A stretch of DNA of 64,000 bases from Symbiodinium natans. Its lineage: Eukaryota; Sar; Dinophyceae; Suessiales; Symbiodiniaceae. The DNA lies in NCBI GenBank assembly GCA_905221605.1, contig CAJNDS010000277.1, positions 30,916-94,915 on the forward strand. The letters run 5' to 3'. Both the position numbers and the translations under genes were made by a program. The notes beneath the pieces were generated by a model that was not told the DNA's origin, made no database searches, and saw only the letters and a list, made by a program, of their open reading frames with translations. This document shows, piece by piece, positions 21,616 to 33,171 of this stretch (positions are counted from its first letter, which is position 1; the number at the start of each line of letters is the position of its first letter).

Positions 21616-22362
21616 TGTGTGTGTGTGTGTCTTGCACATGGGGCTTGTATCTTCTGTGGCCAGGATCCATCAAGAAATCTGTTGACGCAGTCCACTAAAC
21701 CTGCACTGCAGACTTCCGGCCAGGCCATGCACTACACTGCCTTTTACAATCGCGTTGAGCGTGGAGTGCACAGCTGGAGGTCCAGGGTAAGAGACGTTAT
21801 ACACTGCACGAAGTGTGGCCGCAAACCTGCGAAGCCCTCGCTGGAAGAACGCGCGCGTGTGCATTGGGCCGGCGTGTGGCATAACTTCCCTCTATTACGG
21901 ATAGTTGCGGAATGTTGCGAGGTGCCAGGCAAGATTGCATAGGAAAAGCTGCTACATTTTACGGCCGGAGGCGGGAAGATGACGACGGAATGGAATCCAA
22001 GGTCGCTTGACAGGGCATTCTGGTTGGTATGGCTGTTTGGTCTATTCCAGGTAGGCTGTTTCCTCGCCAAGCAGCAGTGAATGCTAGTGCCGCGTTGGGA
22101 TCGAGAATTTTCGCTGCGGTGGGAAGCTGTTGCTCGAAATCGTGTGCCAAAGCTTTTGGGGCGCATTGACATCTGCAGGATTTGGTTGTCGACCCAGCAG
22201 ACGTGGAAGATTTTGTCCGTGAGCTGGTTCATGGTCAGATCTGGTGGGGTGCAATGGCCGCTCTGCCTCTTCATGGTCATGGAGCCTGCTACTGTAGATC
22301 CATGCGCTCTGCTTCAACCGCCATGACCTGCACTGCTTAGAACAGTCTCAGAACTGAGAATC

Positions 22363-22690
22363 GTGCTTGGCCATGAGGAAAAGATCCTGAAGAACATCGG
22401 GTTCCCTTTGGCTTCAGAAAGGAACAAAAGTGAGACCAATGTCCTCAGTCGCGAGCAGGTCATGTACCAGTTCGACACTTGGTCAGCAGAAAGGAGGACT
22501 GCTCGTCGAGCTGCTTTTGTCCTTGGGGCAACTCCGACCTTTTTTCTGGCTGTGTCGCACGGTAGGATGATAGCCCGTCACTTCAGCATTCCTCGCAATG
22601 GTCGTATGGTCGACTGAGGAGATGGCAGCGGCCAAGGATGGCATGCTTCCCAAGGACAAGTTCCTGGACTTCCTGCGCAAGGCCACTTAA
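22363..22690 (+). CDS. two likely exons; second has an EF-hand-like tail
   Basis: A first segment (about 22368-22490) encodes HEEKILKNIGFPLASERNK and SREQVMYQFDTWSAERR. A terminal exon at 22619-22690 after GACTGAG encodes EEMAAAKDGMLPKDKFLDFL, then RKAT and TAA. The DGMLPKDKFLDFL string has the glycine and hydrophobic spacing of an EF-hand loop and exiting helix but lacks most acidic ligands, so it would be a divergent or non-binding hand. Confidence 0.4.
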
Positions 22691-22811
22691 TCAGTACCTT
22701 CCAAAGCCAGACTGGCAATTCTCGTATGAGGAGCAAATTTCCTACTGCACGAGCATCTTGTTTTTTGCAGATTTCTTGCGCCGATGTGGCTGACGGCGCT
22801 GCCGGGCGAAT

Positions 22812-22995
22812 TTGGAAGGCTCAGATGGTGATGAGCCACGGCCGATTTATGAGTTCGAGGAAGGGCACTCACAGCACGGCACCTTCGCATGTCCAAGGCT
22901 TCTGCAGCACCTCAACATCTGCGGCTTCGTAGGCAAAGTGCTCGACAAGGAGAAGGACGCAGATGAGACGGACGATGGGCTTCGTGAGATGAGTG
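22812..22995 (+). CDS. possible coding exon
   Basis: The frame encodes EGSDGDEPRPIYEFEEGHSQ, then PRLLQHLNICGFVGKVL and DKEKDADETDDGLREM. An overlapping frame is also open here, so the choice is by composition. Confidence 0.3.
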
Positions 22996-23197
22996 TGCGA
23001 CTGGGCTGGACGAGAGAGTGACGTGCAAGCCCTGTGAAACAGTACAGCCGACAGCACAACTGTCGACTTCAATTCAACTTTAGGCAGCACTGGCCAAACT
23101 GGCTCGAGCTGCTCGACCGCAACGTTTGATATCTGGTTCTGTTTGTAGTTCTGCCCAAGTCTGAGCCTTGTGGTCCAAGGCAGGCTTGGGAGAAGGT

Positions 23198-23381
23198 GGC
23201 ACCAAAGCTATCGGAACACAGTGAGTCTCGGCCATTTCTGCCGCGCACTCTGATCTACAAGTTCATCAAGTCTGTGGCCTTCTCCGCTGAAGAGAAGAGT
23301 CGCGTCATGAGCGAAGACTGGAAGGCCATGAAGGTCGTGGATGAGGAGCTGCTTGGCCCTCTTATGGCAACACTTCCATGA
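23198..23381 (+). CDS. coding exon, helical
   Basis: The frame encodes PRTLIYKFIKSVAFSAEEK, SRVMSEDWKAMKVVDEELL and GPLMATLP, then TGA near 23379. Good protein composition. The acceptor is unclear. Confidence 0.4.
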
Positions 23382-23776
23382 TAAAAGAGGGCAGATCTTT
23401 CAATTTTTTGCGATTACGAGTTTGTCTACTGCTGGGGCATTCTTGGGACAGGTACGATACGTGGAAGTTGCAGAAGGACGCAGGTGATTCACGGAGCTAT
23501 CTTTGGGTCAACAGAGGCAAGAGCTTACAGCGGCTGCGGGGGATCTGGAACGACCCTTGGCGCATTTTTCGGGCTTTAGGGTTTGTGGGCTTGACCCTTT
23601 GGCAATTTGGCGACGTCTGTGAACACCTTTCTTCAAGCCGGGTCTCGATGAAGATGAACGATCCCCTCATGCCCCCACCTTGTGTCGGCTAGGACGATGA
23701 CTGGCTTGGGTGCTTCGGGTTCGGGCATGTCGCTATCTTTGCTGCTCTTTTCTTTCGCGAACATTCCTTGATTTCA

Positions 23777-23840
23777 GTTGCTCGGCCTCCGAGGAAGTTT
23801 TCTTGGACATCCTGAGCAAGATGGGAAGCCCAGTGCAGGA
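23777..23840 (+). CDS. short coding exon
   Basis: CCTTGATTTCAG is a good acceptor. The frame CSASEEVFLDILSKMGSPV ends near GTGCAG|GAGTGA, where either a GT or a GA donor could serve. Confidence 0.45.
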
Positions 23841-24515
23841 GTGAAACTTTTCCTGTGGCCTTTGGGAAGTGGAGGGTTTGTGCTTCCCCATGACCGGAAG
23901 CATAGCACTGAGCTCCATCACCAGGACGCAAAACAAGGGCTGCTATTGTTCCAGGAGGCGCTGAGGGAGCAGCGAGGCTTGTCCGCAGCCTTTGGTGCCA
24001 GCACAACAGCGATGAATGTCTCGCGCCGCGAGACGCCTCTTTCGGTGCTTGTGCTCAGTGTCATTGTGCTCCAATCTTCAACAACAACCGAGTAAGGGCA
24101 AAGAGCATCCCGCGCTGTTGCTTAGAGGTTCACAGGCGCCCAACAGCAGATTACTTGTGCCTGGCTTACCTGTTTCTCTAATGCCTGCGAGCAAACCACA
24201 CGTTGAATTGAATTGGCAACCTGCCAATCCCACGAATCACAGTATATCGCAATTGCCTGATGACCATACAGATGGCACCACGCGCAATGGAACTTTCAAG
24301 TTTGAATCCAGAGCTCATTCCAGGCATCTTCCTTCTCGTATGTAGGGCTCAGGGTAGGTCACTGGAACCTCAAAGCCAGCCCGGCAAAGCCAAGGCAAGG
24401 TCACCAGCAGCCGGGACCCCGACGTTCCACATGTAGGGCTCTTTGTATGGCCTGTTTTGGGGAGAAGGCCTTGCCTTCACAAGCCATCTCTCCTGTTGTT
24501 TGAGGCTCTGGGTCC

Positions 24516-24641
24516 GAGGAGTTCGAGGGACTGCTGTCTGTGGACTTCTTGGTGAACCACTGGATGCAGAAGAAGCTGGTGGAAAACACGGACGAAGTGT
24601 CTCTACAGATCTTCAAGGACCGATCGTTTGACCTCGTTTAG
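24516..24641 (+). CDS. terminal coding exon
   Basis: The frame encodes EEFEGLLSVDFLVNHWMQ, KKLVENTDEVSLQIFKDR and SFDLV, then TAG at 24639-24641. An in-frame TGA at 24501 limits the 5' side, and an AG near 24515 is the likely acceptor. The family is unknown. Confidence 0.5.
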   Translation, partial: EEFEGLLSVDFLVNHWMQKKLVENTDEVSLQIFKDRSFDLV

Positions 24642-24979
24642 CTTCAGCTATGGGCTAATAACGAAAGGGAGCCAGCAGTCCTGAGGGGAATGTAGGAATC
24701 TTATTCCTGAGCCTGAATCGACAAGCGGCCAAGGAAGCTTTGTCTGCCACGCCTCAACAAAGGAGCTAATTTTTACTTGTTCCAAAGTAAATCCAACAAC
24801 GAGACTTGTCAACATTGTTCCTCAGCATGTTGTGCAGCTGCAAAGCACAAACAAACGAGATGTAGAACACGAGCACCTTCGGTCATGTCGAAAAACATTC
24901 TGTAGCCGTCAGTGCAGAATTTGCCAAAGAAGCATCGTCTGCCACGCCGAAACTTGAGCTTCAACAAGATTGTCCACCC

Positions 24980-24980
<1 letters not shown>

Positions 24981-25012
<32 letters not shown>
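24981..25012 (+). repeat. 32-base C homopolymer
   Basis: An uninterrupted run of 32 C. It makes the overlapping frames encode Pro or Gly runs, which are not evidence of a gene. Other long G or C runs lie at about 5513-5526, 10083-10097, 32182-32202, 56596-56612 and 62252-62268. Confidence 0.95.
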
Positions 25013-25013
<1 letters not shown>

Positions 25014-25329
25014 CCTTTTGTGGCCAAAGCTGGACACCAAGCATCGTTGACCAGGCAGACAACTGGCTTAGCAAATCGAATCGCACAACTTAGTAACTTG
25101 CTTCGCCGAGGTGTCGAAGGGGAGCGGCAGCTCGTTGAAGCCGCGTCCAGGGTTGAGTCCACATCAGTTACCCATAGTTACCCTGTATCAAAATGAGAGC
25201 AGTCGAAGCAGATCGGAAGCGAATGGGAGTGGCAATCACATTGTCCCGACCGGCCAAACCCCGGACCCGCTGGAGATGGCACATCTGGAAAAACCCCGAT
25301 TTCTGCAGCCCAATCAATGATTTTTGCAG

Positions 25330-25420
25330 AGAGGGCCGCGAGATCAGGATGCCCTCGAGAAGGCGGAGTTCACATTGCCCCCGTCCTCGGTGGAAGCGCT
25401 CTGGTGCGCCGATTCACGGT
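25330..25420 (+). CDS. possible short exon
   Basis: The frame around QDALEKAEFTLPPSSVEALW is protein-like. Neither edge is fixed, so this is a weak call. Confidence 0.25.
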
Positions 25421-26011
25421 CCGACGGTCCGATACCACATGTTGAGTACACAGGACTTACCTGGCTAATAGGCTTGTGGAGACCGGGGCAAACTACAAAA
25501 CCAACTACAAGATTAGAAGCCAAGTGAGAAGCAGTCGATCTTGTGGAGGTACGCTGCCGACAAGACGAAGTGCACCCACCCTTCCCTGCGCCAGGCAGAG
25601 CTTGTGGGGAGGGGCTAAGGCTTCAAGGGTTTTGGTGGACACGCGAATCACTAGAATTCTGTCCTTCAATTAATCTTGCCACCTGATTAATCTTGAAAAC
25701 CTTGTCTTTATACGTCTCACATGCTTGGACAGCCCGTAACATTCAACTTGCCTACTTTTGCTGCGAAGTGGGGCAGTCTACAATGTTACAACATAATCGA
25801 CATACGCGCTCGTGGTGCTCGGTCCCGTTAGGTTAAGGACCTCGAGGATCGGCTCGTGTTGCGCGGCGGCACTTTGAAGGGTGCGCCAGTCCCAAAGCCA
25901 GGGGTGAGGTCAGGGTTTTTGAGCTTCGTCGGGTCAGGCTTGGGTCGCCCCAAAGCTTCTAAGCCATGGGGGATGTGCTGGGACCGCCTTGGGGCGAACT
26001 TGAAGCCCGAG

Positions 26012-26115
26012 GATGTACATGTCCAGCGGCATGTTCTTCGAGTCTGTGCGCACGCTCATCTCGAACGAGCTGCAGGTTCCCACGCTGCACGGACTGGATG
26101 CCAAGGACGGGCTTC
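26012..26115 (+). CDS. coding exon, helical
   Basis: After GAAGCCCGAG the frame encodes MYMSSGMFFESVRTLISNEL, then QVPTLHGLDAKDG. Good composition. The donor is uncertain. Confidence 0.5.
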
Positions 26116-26175
26116 TGGAATCTTCAGGATGCTTCTTAGATTCTTGGTGCTTGTGGGTCTTGTGACTGGCGGTCC

Positions 26176-26270
26176 TCGAGCAACTCTTGAAGGAGATCAA
26201 AGCAGCCTTCAAGCAGGTCGACGAGAAAACGGGATGCTGCGGCATCATTGACCCGCACGAGGCGGTGTCC
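26176..26270 (+). CDS. exon with a divergent EF-hand
   Basis: The frame encodes EQLLKEIKAAFKQVDEKTG then CCGIIDPHEA. The helix (LKEIKAAFKQVD), the glycine at loop position 6, Ile at 8 and Glu at 12 fit an EF-hand (family knowledge). Positions 1, 3 and 5 are Lys, Gly and Cys, not acidic, so calcium binding is unlikely. A possible later piece, LDADDIQDAFMIA at 26711-26752, could belong to the partner hand. Confidence 0.45.
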
Positions 26271-27250
26271 CTTCCAGACAGTTGGACAGTCACAGACGGA
26301 AAGACAAGTGGCCCTCAAGGCACTTGTGAGCTGTGATTGGGACAGGTTTGCGAGCTGCTGCTGCTCCTGTCTCAAGAAGGCATGGACCTGCAAACCGCCC
26401 CTGCCCCAGACAGATTCGCAGGAAAGAGCCCTCACCAGCCTTTTTCCCTTCCAATGCTCGGGAAATCAGAGCGTCACCCCAGTGCGGTGACAGAATTTTA
26501 AACCCCCAAAGATTATCATTTGCAGGGCTTTCGCTGCTTAGTGAGAGGCCGGCTTGCATGTTGCCTATCTAATGCAATCGTCGCAGCTCTGAGGCCAAGT
26601 GGTGCTGAAAAGAACCCTGCGGAGAGTGCTTGCAGAAACCACAAGCCCGAGTGAGCTGCGAACCCCTCCAGCTTAGAGCCATAGGTCCAAGCGTCCTTCC
26701 AGCAGTTGCACATGAATCTGGACGCAGACGATATCCAAGATGCGTTTATGATTGCCTGATGCCCAGCCTTTCTGGGTTTATGTCATTTCTGAGGGTGTCA
26801 AGGGGGATCCAATTTCATTGCACATATGGAGGTTACGGGTCGATCTGAAACCAGGAGGTGTCTGCATTTGGCCTAAGAAGGGCTCCCTCACCGTCCAACC
26901 AGGTCTAGACTTGAGCTGTGGAAAGGCTGAGTGAACTTAGGTCGACACCAACTGTGACGACAAGCAGCTGGCCTTGAATTGCCCCAGATGTTTGCATCCG
27001 GATGGAGCTCAGTGCTTCCATGATTCCGATAAAACCACAACTCTTGTCACAGGCTCTTGGCGCTCACTCCTTGAACTGTAGCATGTCGCGGATGTTGCTG
27101 TATCTCAGGATCGACCTCACAGCTGCTCACTTGCAGGGATGGGCGGTTGATCTAGATCTTCTGAGCTCGGCAAATTCTGTGGCGGTATGTGGCAGAGAGG
27201 CTGTACTGTGCTGTGCTGAGCCAGAACAGCAGTAAGGGGTTTTCAAGCAG

Positions 27251-27338
27251 ATTCGTGTGCTTGCTGGGAGCCCCCGATCCTCAGGAGTTCCTCAGCTTGA
27301 TCGACAAGCTGGTGGACCAGGTGATCCCGGAGCCTTGC
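27251..27338 (+). CDS. coding exon, helical
   Basis: The acceptor is TTTTCAAGCAG and the donor CCTTGC|GTACAA. The frame reads FVCLLGAPDPQEFLSLIDKL then VDQVIPEP. Both ends are consensus-like. The family is unknown. Confidence 0.55.
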
Positions 27339-27888
27339 GTACAACAGCACTGTCTTCTAGTCTTCTTTCACGGCCGTGGCGCCATGAAACTTACTCTGCC
27401 TGCGAAGTGGCGAGCGCTGAGGAAGCCATCTTCGAGTACATGGGCCTCTTGCGACATCAGATGCTTACCTGTCTAAGGCAAGGAAAGGCTCAGGACTAGA
27501 AATTCAGGCGGCTGGAGGTGTTGCGCGGTTTCCCGGTGGTGTGGTGGCGGCGTGGCAGAATATGAAGCGTAATTCTGCGTAATTCATGTCCGTATGACCT
27601 CAATCCACGCTTCAAAAAAGTTAATCTCTGTATGCGTGGCTTGTCAACGACATAAGGATCTTGTCCAATGTCTTGATCAAAGTGACCACGATCTTGACAA
27701 TGTTCCTCTTCGTCTTTGCCACACGCCGCACAGAGCCACGTGCAAGGTAGACATGCTGTGACGTGCGGTAGAGCCTGCAGAGCTGCTGCAATGAATCTCC
27801 AGCTCGAATCAGACCACCACATTGAAAAAATCGCCACAGCCCAGCAGCTCTAGCAACTGCTGTTTATTGCTGTTTGCATGGGTCGCAA

Positions 27889-28016
27889 GGTGTCCCTGAA
27901 CGCCTTCCATGTGAATGTGGGGCAGAAGGCGACCACTGCGGGCTCCTCCATGATCCGCGCGGCCCTGGCAGGCTGTGTGACTGCGCGGTTGGAGTTGCTG
28001 TCTGAGGGGCCCGGAT
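27889..28016 (+). CDS. coding exon
   Basis: GGGTCGCAAG|GTG starts VSLNAFHVNVGQKATTAG, then SSMIRAALAGCVTARLELL, reaching TGA near 28016. Glycine/alanine-rich but protein-like. It is followed closely by the next exon. Confidence 0.5.
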
Positions 28017-28040
28017 GAGTTTTGCTTTGCCAGAGATAGC

Positions 28041-28150
28041 CAAATGCACCACAACTATGAAATACTATGGGAGTGTGCAGGCTTGGCCTTGCTCGGGCTC
28101 CGGAATGACAATTCCCCGGAGTACATGGAGAAGCAGTACAACATTGCCAG
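28041..28150 (+). CDS. coding exon, helical
   Basis: CCAGAGATAG precedes MHHNYEILWECAGLALLG, then LRNDNSPEYMEKQYNIAR and ARDFD. Good composition. Probably spliced to the exon at 27889. Confidence 0.5.
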
Positions 28151-28914
28151 GGCGCGGGATTTTGATGCCCAAAGCCCCAAACCCACCCAGGTCTCCACAC
28201 TGGGTGTTCGCAGGAGCAGCTGTACCGGATCACCGGCGTTTCGCGCAGCCAGCTCGAAGCGCGCCGGCGCACGGGCTCCCTTGGCGCAGGCACTCGCATG
28301 AATGTGTTCGGGACAAGGACTTGGGTGTGTAGTGCTTGCGTGTTCTTGCGACTGTCTACCGTCTTCCGTGAGTGACAGCCGCATATCGGAGAGTGCTGCT
28401 GACGATTCCATGAAGCTCGACATTGCCTCCACTGCCATAAGCCATAAGCCCTCGCATAAGCCGACCGCAGGGATTTGAATTCAAACCGTAGCAGGCAAAC
28501 CCAAAGGCAGCGGCAGAGAGAGAGAGAGAAAACCAAGAGTCCTCACCCGCTCGAAGCCTTGCAGCAAAACGAGCCGGTCTTCCAGCCGCCAGGTGCAAAC
28601 ATGTCGTTTTCGAAAGGGCGCTTTGCTGCCAGGCACTGTCGGCTGCTCCGTTCCGGGGATTCCGTCCTGCTTTTGTCAGACTGGGTCACAAGAAGGGACC
28701 TGCAGTCGACACCAAAAACCTTGAAGATGAAACGACTGCGAGGGTTTAGGGTTTTGCGGGGGTAGTTTAGGCTTGGTAAGCAAGTGTGCCCTGGCTAGTC
28801 TCTGGCAATTGCACAGGCCCAGATGCAAAAGGGTCAGCCAAGCCTCAGCGCCCTCTCACTTCCGAAGGCGGGGCGGCGGCGGTGGCGGCATGCTCGGCAA
28901 GGAAGACGACGAGG

Positions 28915-29030
28915 AAGATGATGGTGGTGGTGACCTTTGAGCAGGCCTCCTATGGATCCAGCGTGGACCTGCAAAAAGATGTGACAAAAACACCCCGGTG
29001 GGATGTGCCCTTGATCTCATTTTCGAGATC
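28915..29030 (+). CDS. possible coding exon, beta-rich
   Basis: The frame encodes MMVVVTFEQASYGSSVDLQ then KDVTKTPRWDVPLISFS. Alternating pattern as in beta sandwich domains. No family is assigned and the edges are unclear. Confidence 0.35.
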
Positions 29031-29696
29031 GGAGTATGCAGCAATTCGCACACGTGCGTCTCCAAGAGATGCTCGCCGGGACAGATGCCGACCGAATTTG
29101 CCCAACGTCCACAAGACCCATCAGGAACATCAGGAACTGATGTCCGCAAGAGGACTAATACGTTCACACGTTACTCATCAGTGTATCGGCTTAGTGAATG
29201 TGTCGTCCCGCTTCAGACCGTTGGTGCAGTTTAGAGCAACACGGAACTTCAAAGCGCAGGACCCTGGAGTGGGAACCATCCCAGGCATCGGATTTCAGGG
29301 TTGAGTTGTAAGAGAGATTGCAGTAGGCTCAGAGCGCAGTGCCGTAAGACTACACGCGGGCAAGGTTGGCCCCCGAAAATTCAACATTGCATGAAGGCCT
29401 CGGCCTTGTAGCTAATCTAGGTAGTTCCAGTTAAGGAGGCGCAAGCAGCCCGACCCATCGTCAGACTCACATCCTGAGCCGTGCTGGAAGAAATATGTCT
29501 AACGAAAAGCTGTCATTGTCCTATGCGAGAGAAGCGTGCGCCGCCTCGATGGTGCTGCGACCAATGCTGTCGCGCTTGGGAATACAAATGCTGTGCGGCA
29601 AATTTCCGCAGCGGCGCCGAAGCACTGGCCTGCAAAATCAAACGCAGGGGTTCAGATGAAGAAGGGTGGTGGTCACGCTTCAGGCCTTTGTTTCAG

Positions 29697-29856
29697 GGTT
29701 GCTCGAACTGCCAAGCCCATTTTGAAGGGCAGCCGCGTGTTTGGGATACAAGAAAGGGCAAAGGAAAGCTCGGTAGCCCTCTCCGATGACTCGCACGAGG
29801 AGAGCTCATTGAGCCCACAGGCACCAACTACGCCCGGCCTGGCCAAGAAGTTCCAG
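29697..29856 (+). CDS. coding exon with strong splice sites, Ser/Pro-rich
   Basis: The acceptor CCTTTGTTTCAG (pyrimidine-rich) and the donor TTCCAG|GTGAGTG are among the best in the window. The 160-nt exon encodes VARTAKPILKGSRVFGIQE, RAKESSVALSDDSHEESS and LSPQAPTTPGLAKKFQ. The low-complexity acidic/Ser segment looks like a disordered linker. Confidence 0.65.
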
Positions 29857-32800
29857 GTGAGTGATGCACAAAGGACCTAGACCTAGACTGGTCTGATCAT
29901 GACAGTAATCACCTAGGCATACCCTCACATACCCCACCGTTGCAGACTCTTCAACGCAGGAGTCTGGGGAAGTGGTGTTCGTGTGTGTTCTAGATCGAAT
30001 GACCTATTGATCACTCGCATGGAAGGTGAAGCAAGGGGAACGTATCACCAGTGTTTTCAAGTCTTGTGTATAGAGGAGCAATTGTACGACAGAATGGGGC
30101 GTAATCGATATCTTGCACAAAGGCGAAGTCTTAAAGAGCCTGCGCATGGTCCTGGCACTTGGCACGGACATTAGCATGCTTAGGGCTTTTGCTTCGCATC
30201 TCATGCCGTTCGGTTTGAAGCTTTGGGCTTGACAACGTCGTGCAGCAAGGGCCTGAGGGGTCACTGTTTCAACGCTGTGCCTGGCAGCAGGTGGAGTTGG
30301 ATAGCCCGCGCCTCAAGTAGGGTTTTTGCATGGCACTGGCAAGATCGTGGGGGCTCAGCGACTCAACGAGGCTGTGCTCCTGCAGCCCTGAGCTTAGGAG
30401 GGGAGAAGCTGGCCGGCATCGGCTTGCAGCTGGATGTTTCCGGGCGCGCAAGAACCTCCTATAGGTCAGTGACTTCTCTCGGGCACAGCTTGAGCTTCGT
30501 TTTGGGTGGGTCAGGGTCAAAACAGAGGTCGAGGTGGCCGGACTGTTGAACAAACTAGCTATGTTAGTCATGTTGGGGGCAGAGTTCGGGACTTGGCAGG
30601 CACGGGGTCGCGCTGATGGGCTGGCTTTGGACTTCTTCTGAGATTTTTAGGGTGCCGCAGGCACCTGCCAGGAGGCAAGAAACGTGATTTCTTCTCGTAA
30701 CAAATAGCGAGAGTTGTTACCCTTCTTCACTTGGAGTCGTGAAAGGCACCTTCCGTAATTAGGCGAGACTCGTCCGACAAAGACTTACATGGGCAAAGGT
30801 GTTCTTCTTGGAAAGAACAAAATAGACACTCTTAGTCTTAAAATTGCGGGAGGCTTTTGTCGGGGCCCTGTGACAATCTCGTCTATTCTTGTCTTTAGGC
30901 CTGGAGGCCCTTCTGTGTAGACTCGAGGCTCTGGCCCTGCATGGATAAGTTTATGGATTTGAGGGCGGAAGCCTTTGCCAATTGACACGTTTATTTCGCC
31001 GCGAAACCGGGTTGCCGAAGACATTTACTAATGGGACCCTAACAATTTGGTTGTGGCAAGTCATGTTACATGGATTCACCATCCACTGCTGAATCAGACG
31101 CTTCAGAAACAGCAGAAGTGCAGTGGAAAATCAAAATAGATAAGGATGGTCTCACAGCCAGAGACAATTAGGAAGAAATTATAACTGACTAATGTTACGA
31201 AGGCGAATAGCAATTGAGTGTAGACTGGGTCAACTGGAATTTTGTTACATGTGGTTAACTTGTATTGAAATTCAAGTAAAACAGAACATGTACTTAAACT
31301 AAAGTCGCGCAAGATGAAGCCAATGTAATTCAAAAGGAGCAAGGATGTTTCTCCATTCCTCTTTGGGACATGGGCGTGCAGACCAAAACCCGAAGACAAA
31401 ATCTCTGAAGCCCTAATTTCTCGAGACCCTGCGGTGCCCGTGTTGTGACATACTCAGCAGAGACCATGCCCATGGCTTCGGGCAAATCCTGAACTTCGTA
31501 TGCAAACCAGAAGCTTGACAGAAGTACCGGCGCTGGCTCTTCGAAGTGGGGCAGCACTAGTGTCAGCGCAGCACTAGCTGCGAAGTATCACTCTGCGGAG
31601 ACAGTTGCAAGATCGGACTCTTTGTTCTTGAAGCACTGCAGCAAAACGTGGGCAACAGGTGGTCTGAGGATTCACAGCAAAGAGAAGAGCATAAACAGAA
31701 CGTGCGTCCCCAACCTGGAACAGAGCAAAGCGAAGCATCCACGGAGAATAAAAACAAGTACTTCTACAGCCTCAGGCTTCCGATCAGAAGCTTTGTCTCG
31801 TGGTGGGCGTCCAGGCGCTCAGGGAGGGATGGGATTGCCGGTGATTCCCACCTGCTAGTACCATTGTTGCCATCAAGTGGTTTTTCTGTATTTCATGATC
31901 ATGATGATGGCCACTAAAAGCCCTGAACCCAAAACCAAAAATGCAGTGTGAGCGACGAAGCCCCAGACTCGAAAGCCTAATTGCTCTGCAGGCCGAAGGC
32001 CTGGTGAACTGCTGGAACCTCGCGAACCTTCAGAAGGTCAGTTGATGCAGAGATCAGTTCCGGAAATCTGCCAGCTGTGCTTTTCCGACAGTGAATCGAT
32101 TTCAGTGGTGTAATATGTAGGAGTTCAAGGAAAGACCGACCTTTGGTGTGGTTTTCCGGGCTTGATTGCTTGGGAAAGTGCGGGGGGGGGGGGGGGGGGG
32201 GGCAGATGTTCCTGATCTGCCAAGCACCCCTCCTGCCCAGCTGAATGCAATTTCGTGCTGCTCTTTGGAACCCTTGGTGGAGGTGCAATGCTTCGACCGC
32301 TTGCTTGAGGCAGTGAGGGTTCCATCGCTTCTTGTGCAATGTGCAAGGCTTGTGAAGATTTTGCATGGTTTCCGGCCTGTGTGGTGAAATCGCTGAAGTA
32401 TAGGTCCCGCTAGTCAGTTCCCTAAAGCATCTCTTCTGGGCACGGTGAGAGACTTCCAAAAGGTACCAAGCAGGAGAACTCACGAGAACTGACAAGAACT
32501 GACTCACAAAAAGGACGTGCTCCTAGCTGGCAAAGGTGAACGGCGAGCCTGGGCCTGCAGATGTCCTGGTTTCGAAGGCGTGCGCCAGCACCAAGTCCCG
32601 GCCTTGTGACTTGTTCTTCTGGCCTCAGATGCTGGACCATGGTTCTGTTCTGTGCGGCAATGGATTAGATTCAACTGTGAGAGAAATTGCGCAGCATATG
32701 CACCTGGGGGAGGGCCCGAGGCGAGGGATGTACGCAGCAGGCCAAGCCCAAAACTGTCCCCCCCGACGCAGTACAAGGGCCGCCAAGATACCTGCTTTTG

Positions 32801-33145
32801 GGTCACTTGGGCCCTGCTGGAGCATGGGGATTTAAGGCTTTGAAAGTGGATTCAGAGGTCAGGGTTTTTGCACAAAAATCACTGTGGTCGGATTTCGGTG
32901 CGCAAACTCACAGCCCCAGGCTGCTGCTTGAGTTTCAGCGGCCGCGCTCTTTTCAGGCAACGTTTTGGGAAATGCCATGTGCCATGTTTCTGGAGACCAT
33001 GTGGACTTTCGTGCAGACTCCAGCTTCAGTTCCTGTATGAATAGAGCAGAAGCACCAGCACCCGGAAACCCAGACATGACATAGCCCAAACCTGACCCCT
33101 CTGCTCAAGCGCCGTTTTCAGCTCGACCTCCCGCATTCAAAATCC
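29857..33145. other. no supported gene
   Basis: Open frames are short and none looks like protein with splice sites. The stretch 31100-31330 is clearly more AT-rich than its surroundings. A 21-base G run sits at 32182-32202. It is probably a long intron and/or intergenic DNA before the repeat-protein gene. Confidence 0.4.
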
Positions 33146-33171
33146 GCCTTCCCTTTCAGTCGGAACTCAAG
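33146..33171 (+). promoter_or_regulatory. probable trans-splice acceptor and 12-nt leader
   Basis: The pyrimidine stretch CCGCCTTCCCTTTCAG ends at 33159, only 12 bases before the ATG of the repeat-protein gene. This placement suits addition of the dinoflagellate spliced leader. The intervening bases end in CTCAAG, the same six bases that end the known leader, but the rest does not match, so a retroposed leader relic is only a possibility. Confidence 0.45.

Noticed and set aside
24912-25196. Frames with poly-Pro or poly-Gly runs
   Set aside because: They are created by the 32-base C homopolymer.
27850-28536. 228-codon minus-strand frame
   Set aside because: It lies opposite two plausible plus-strand exons and has poor, Arg/Cys/Pro-rich composition.
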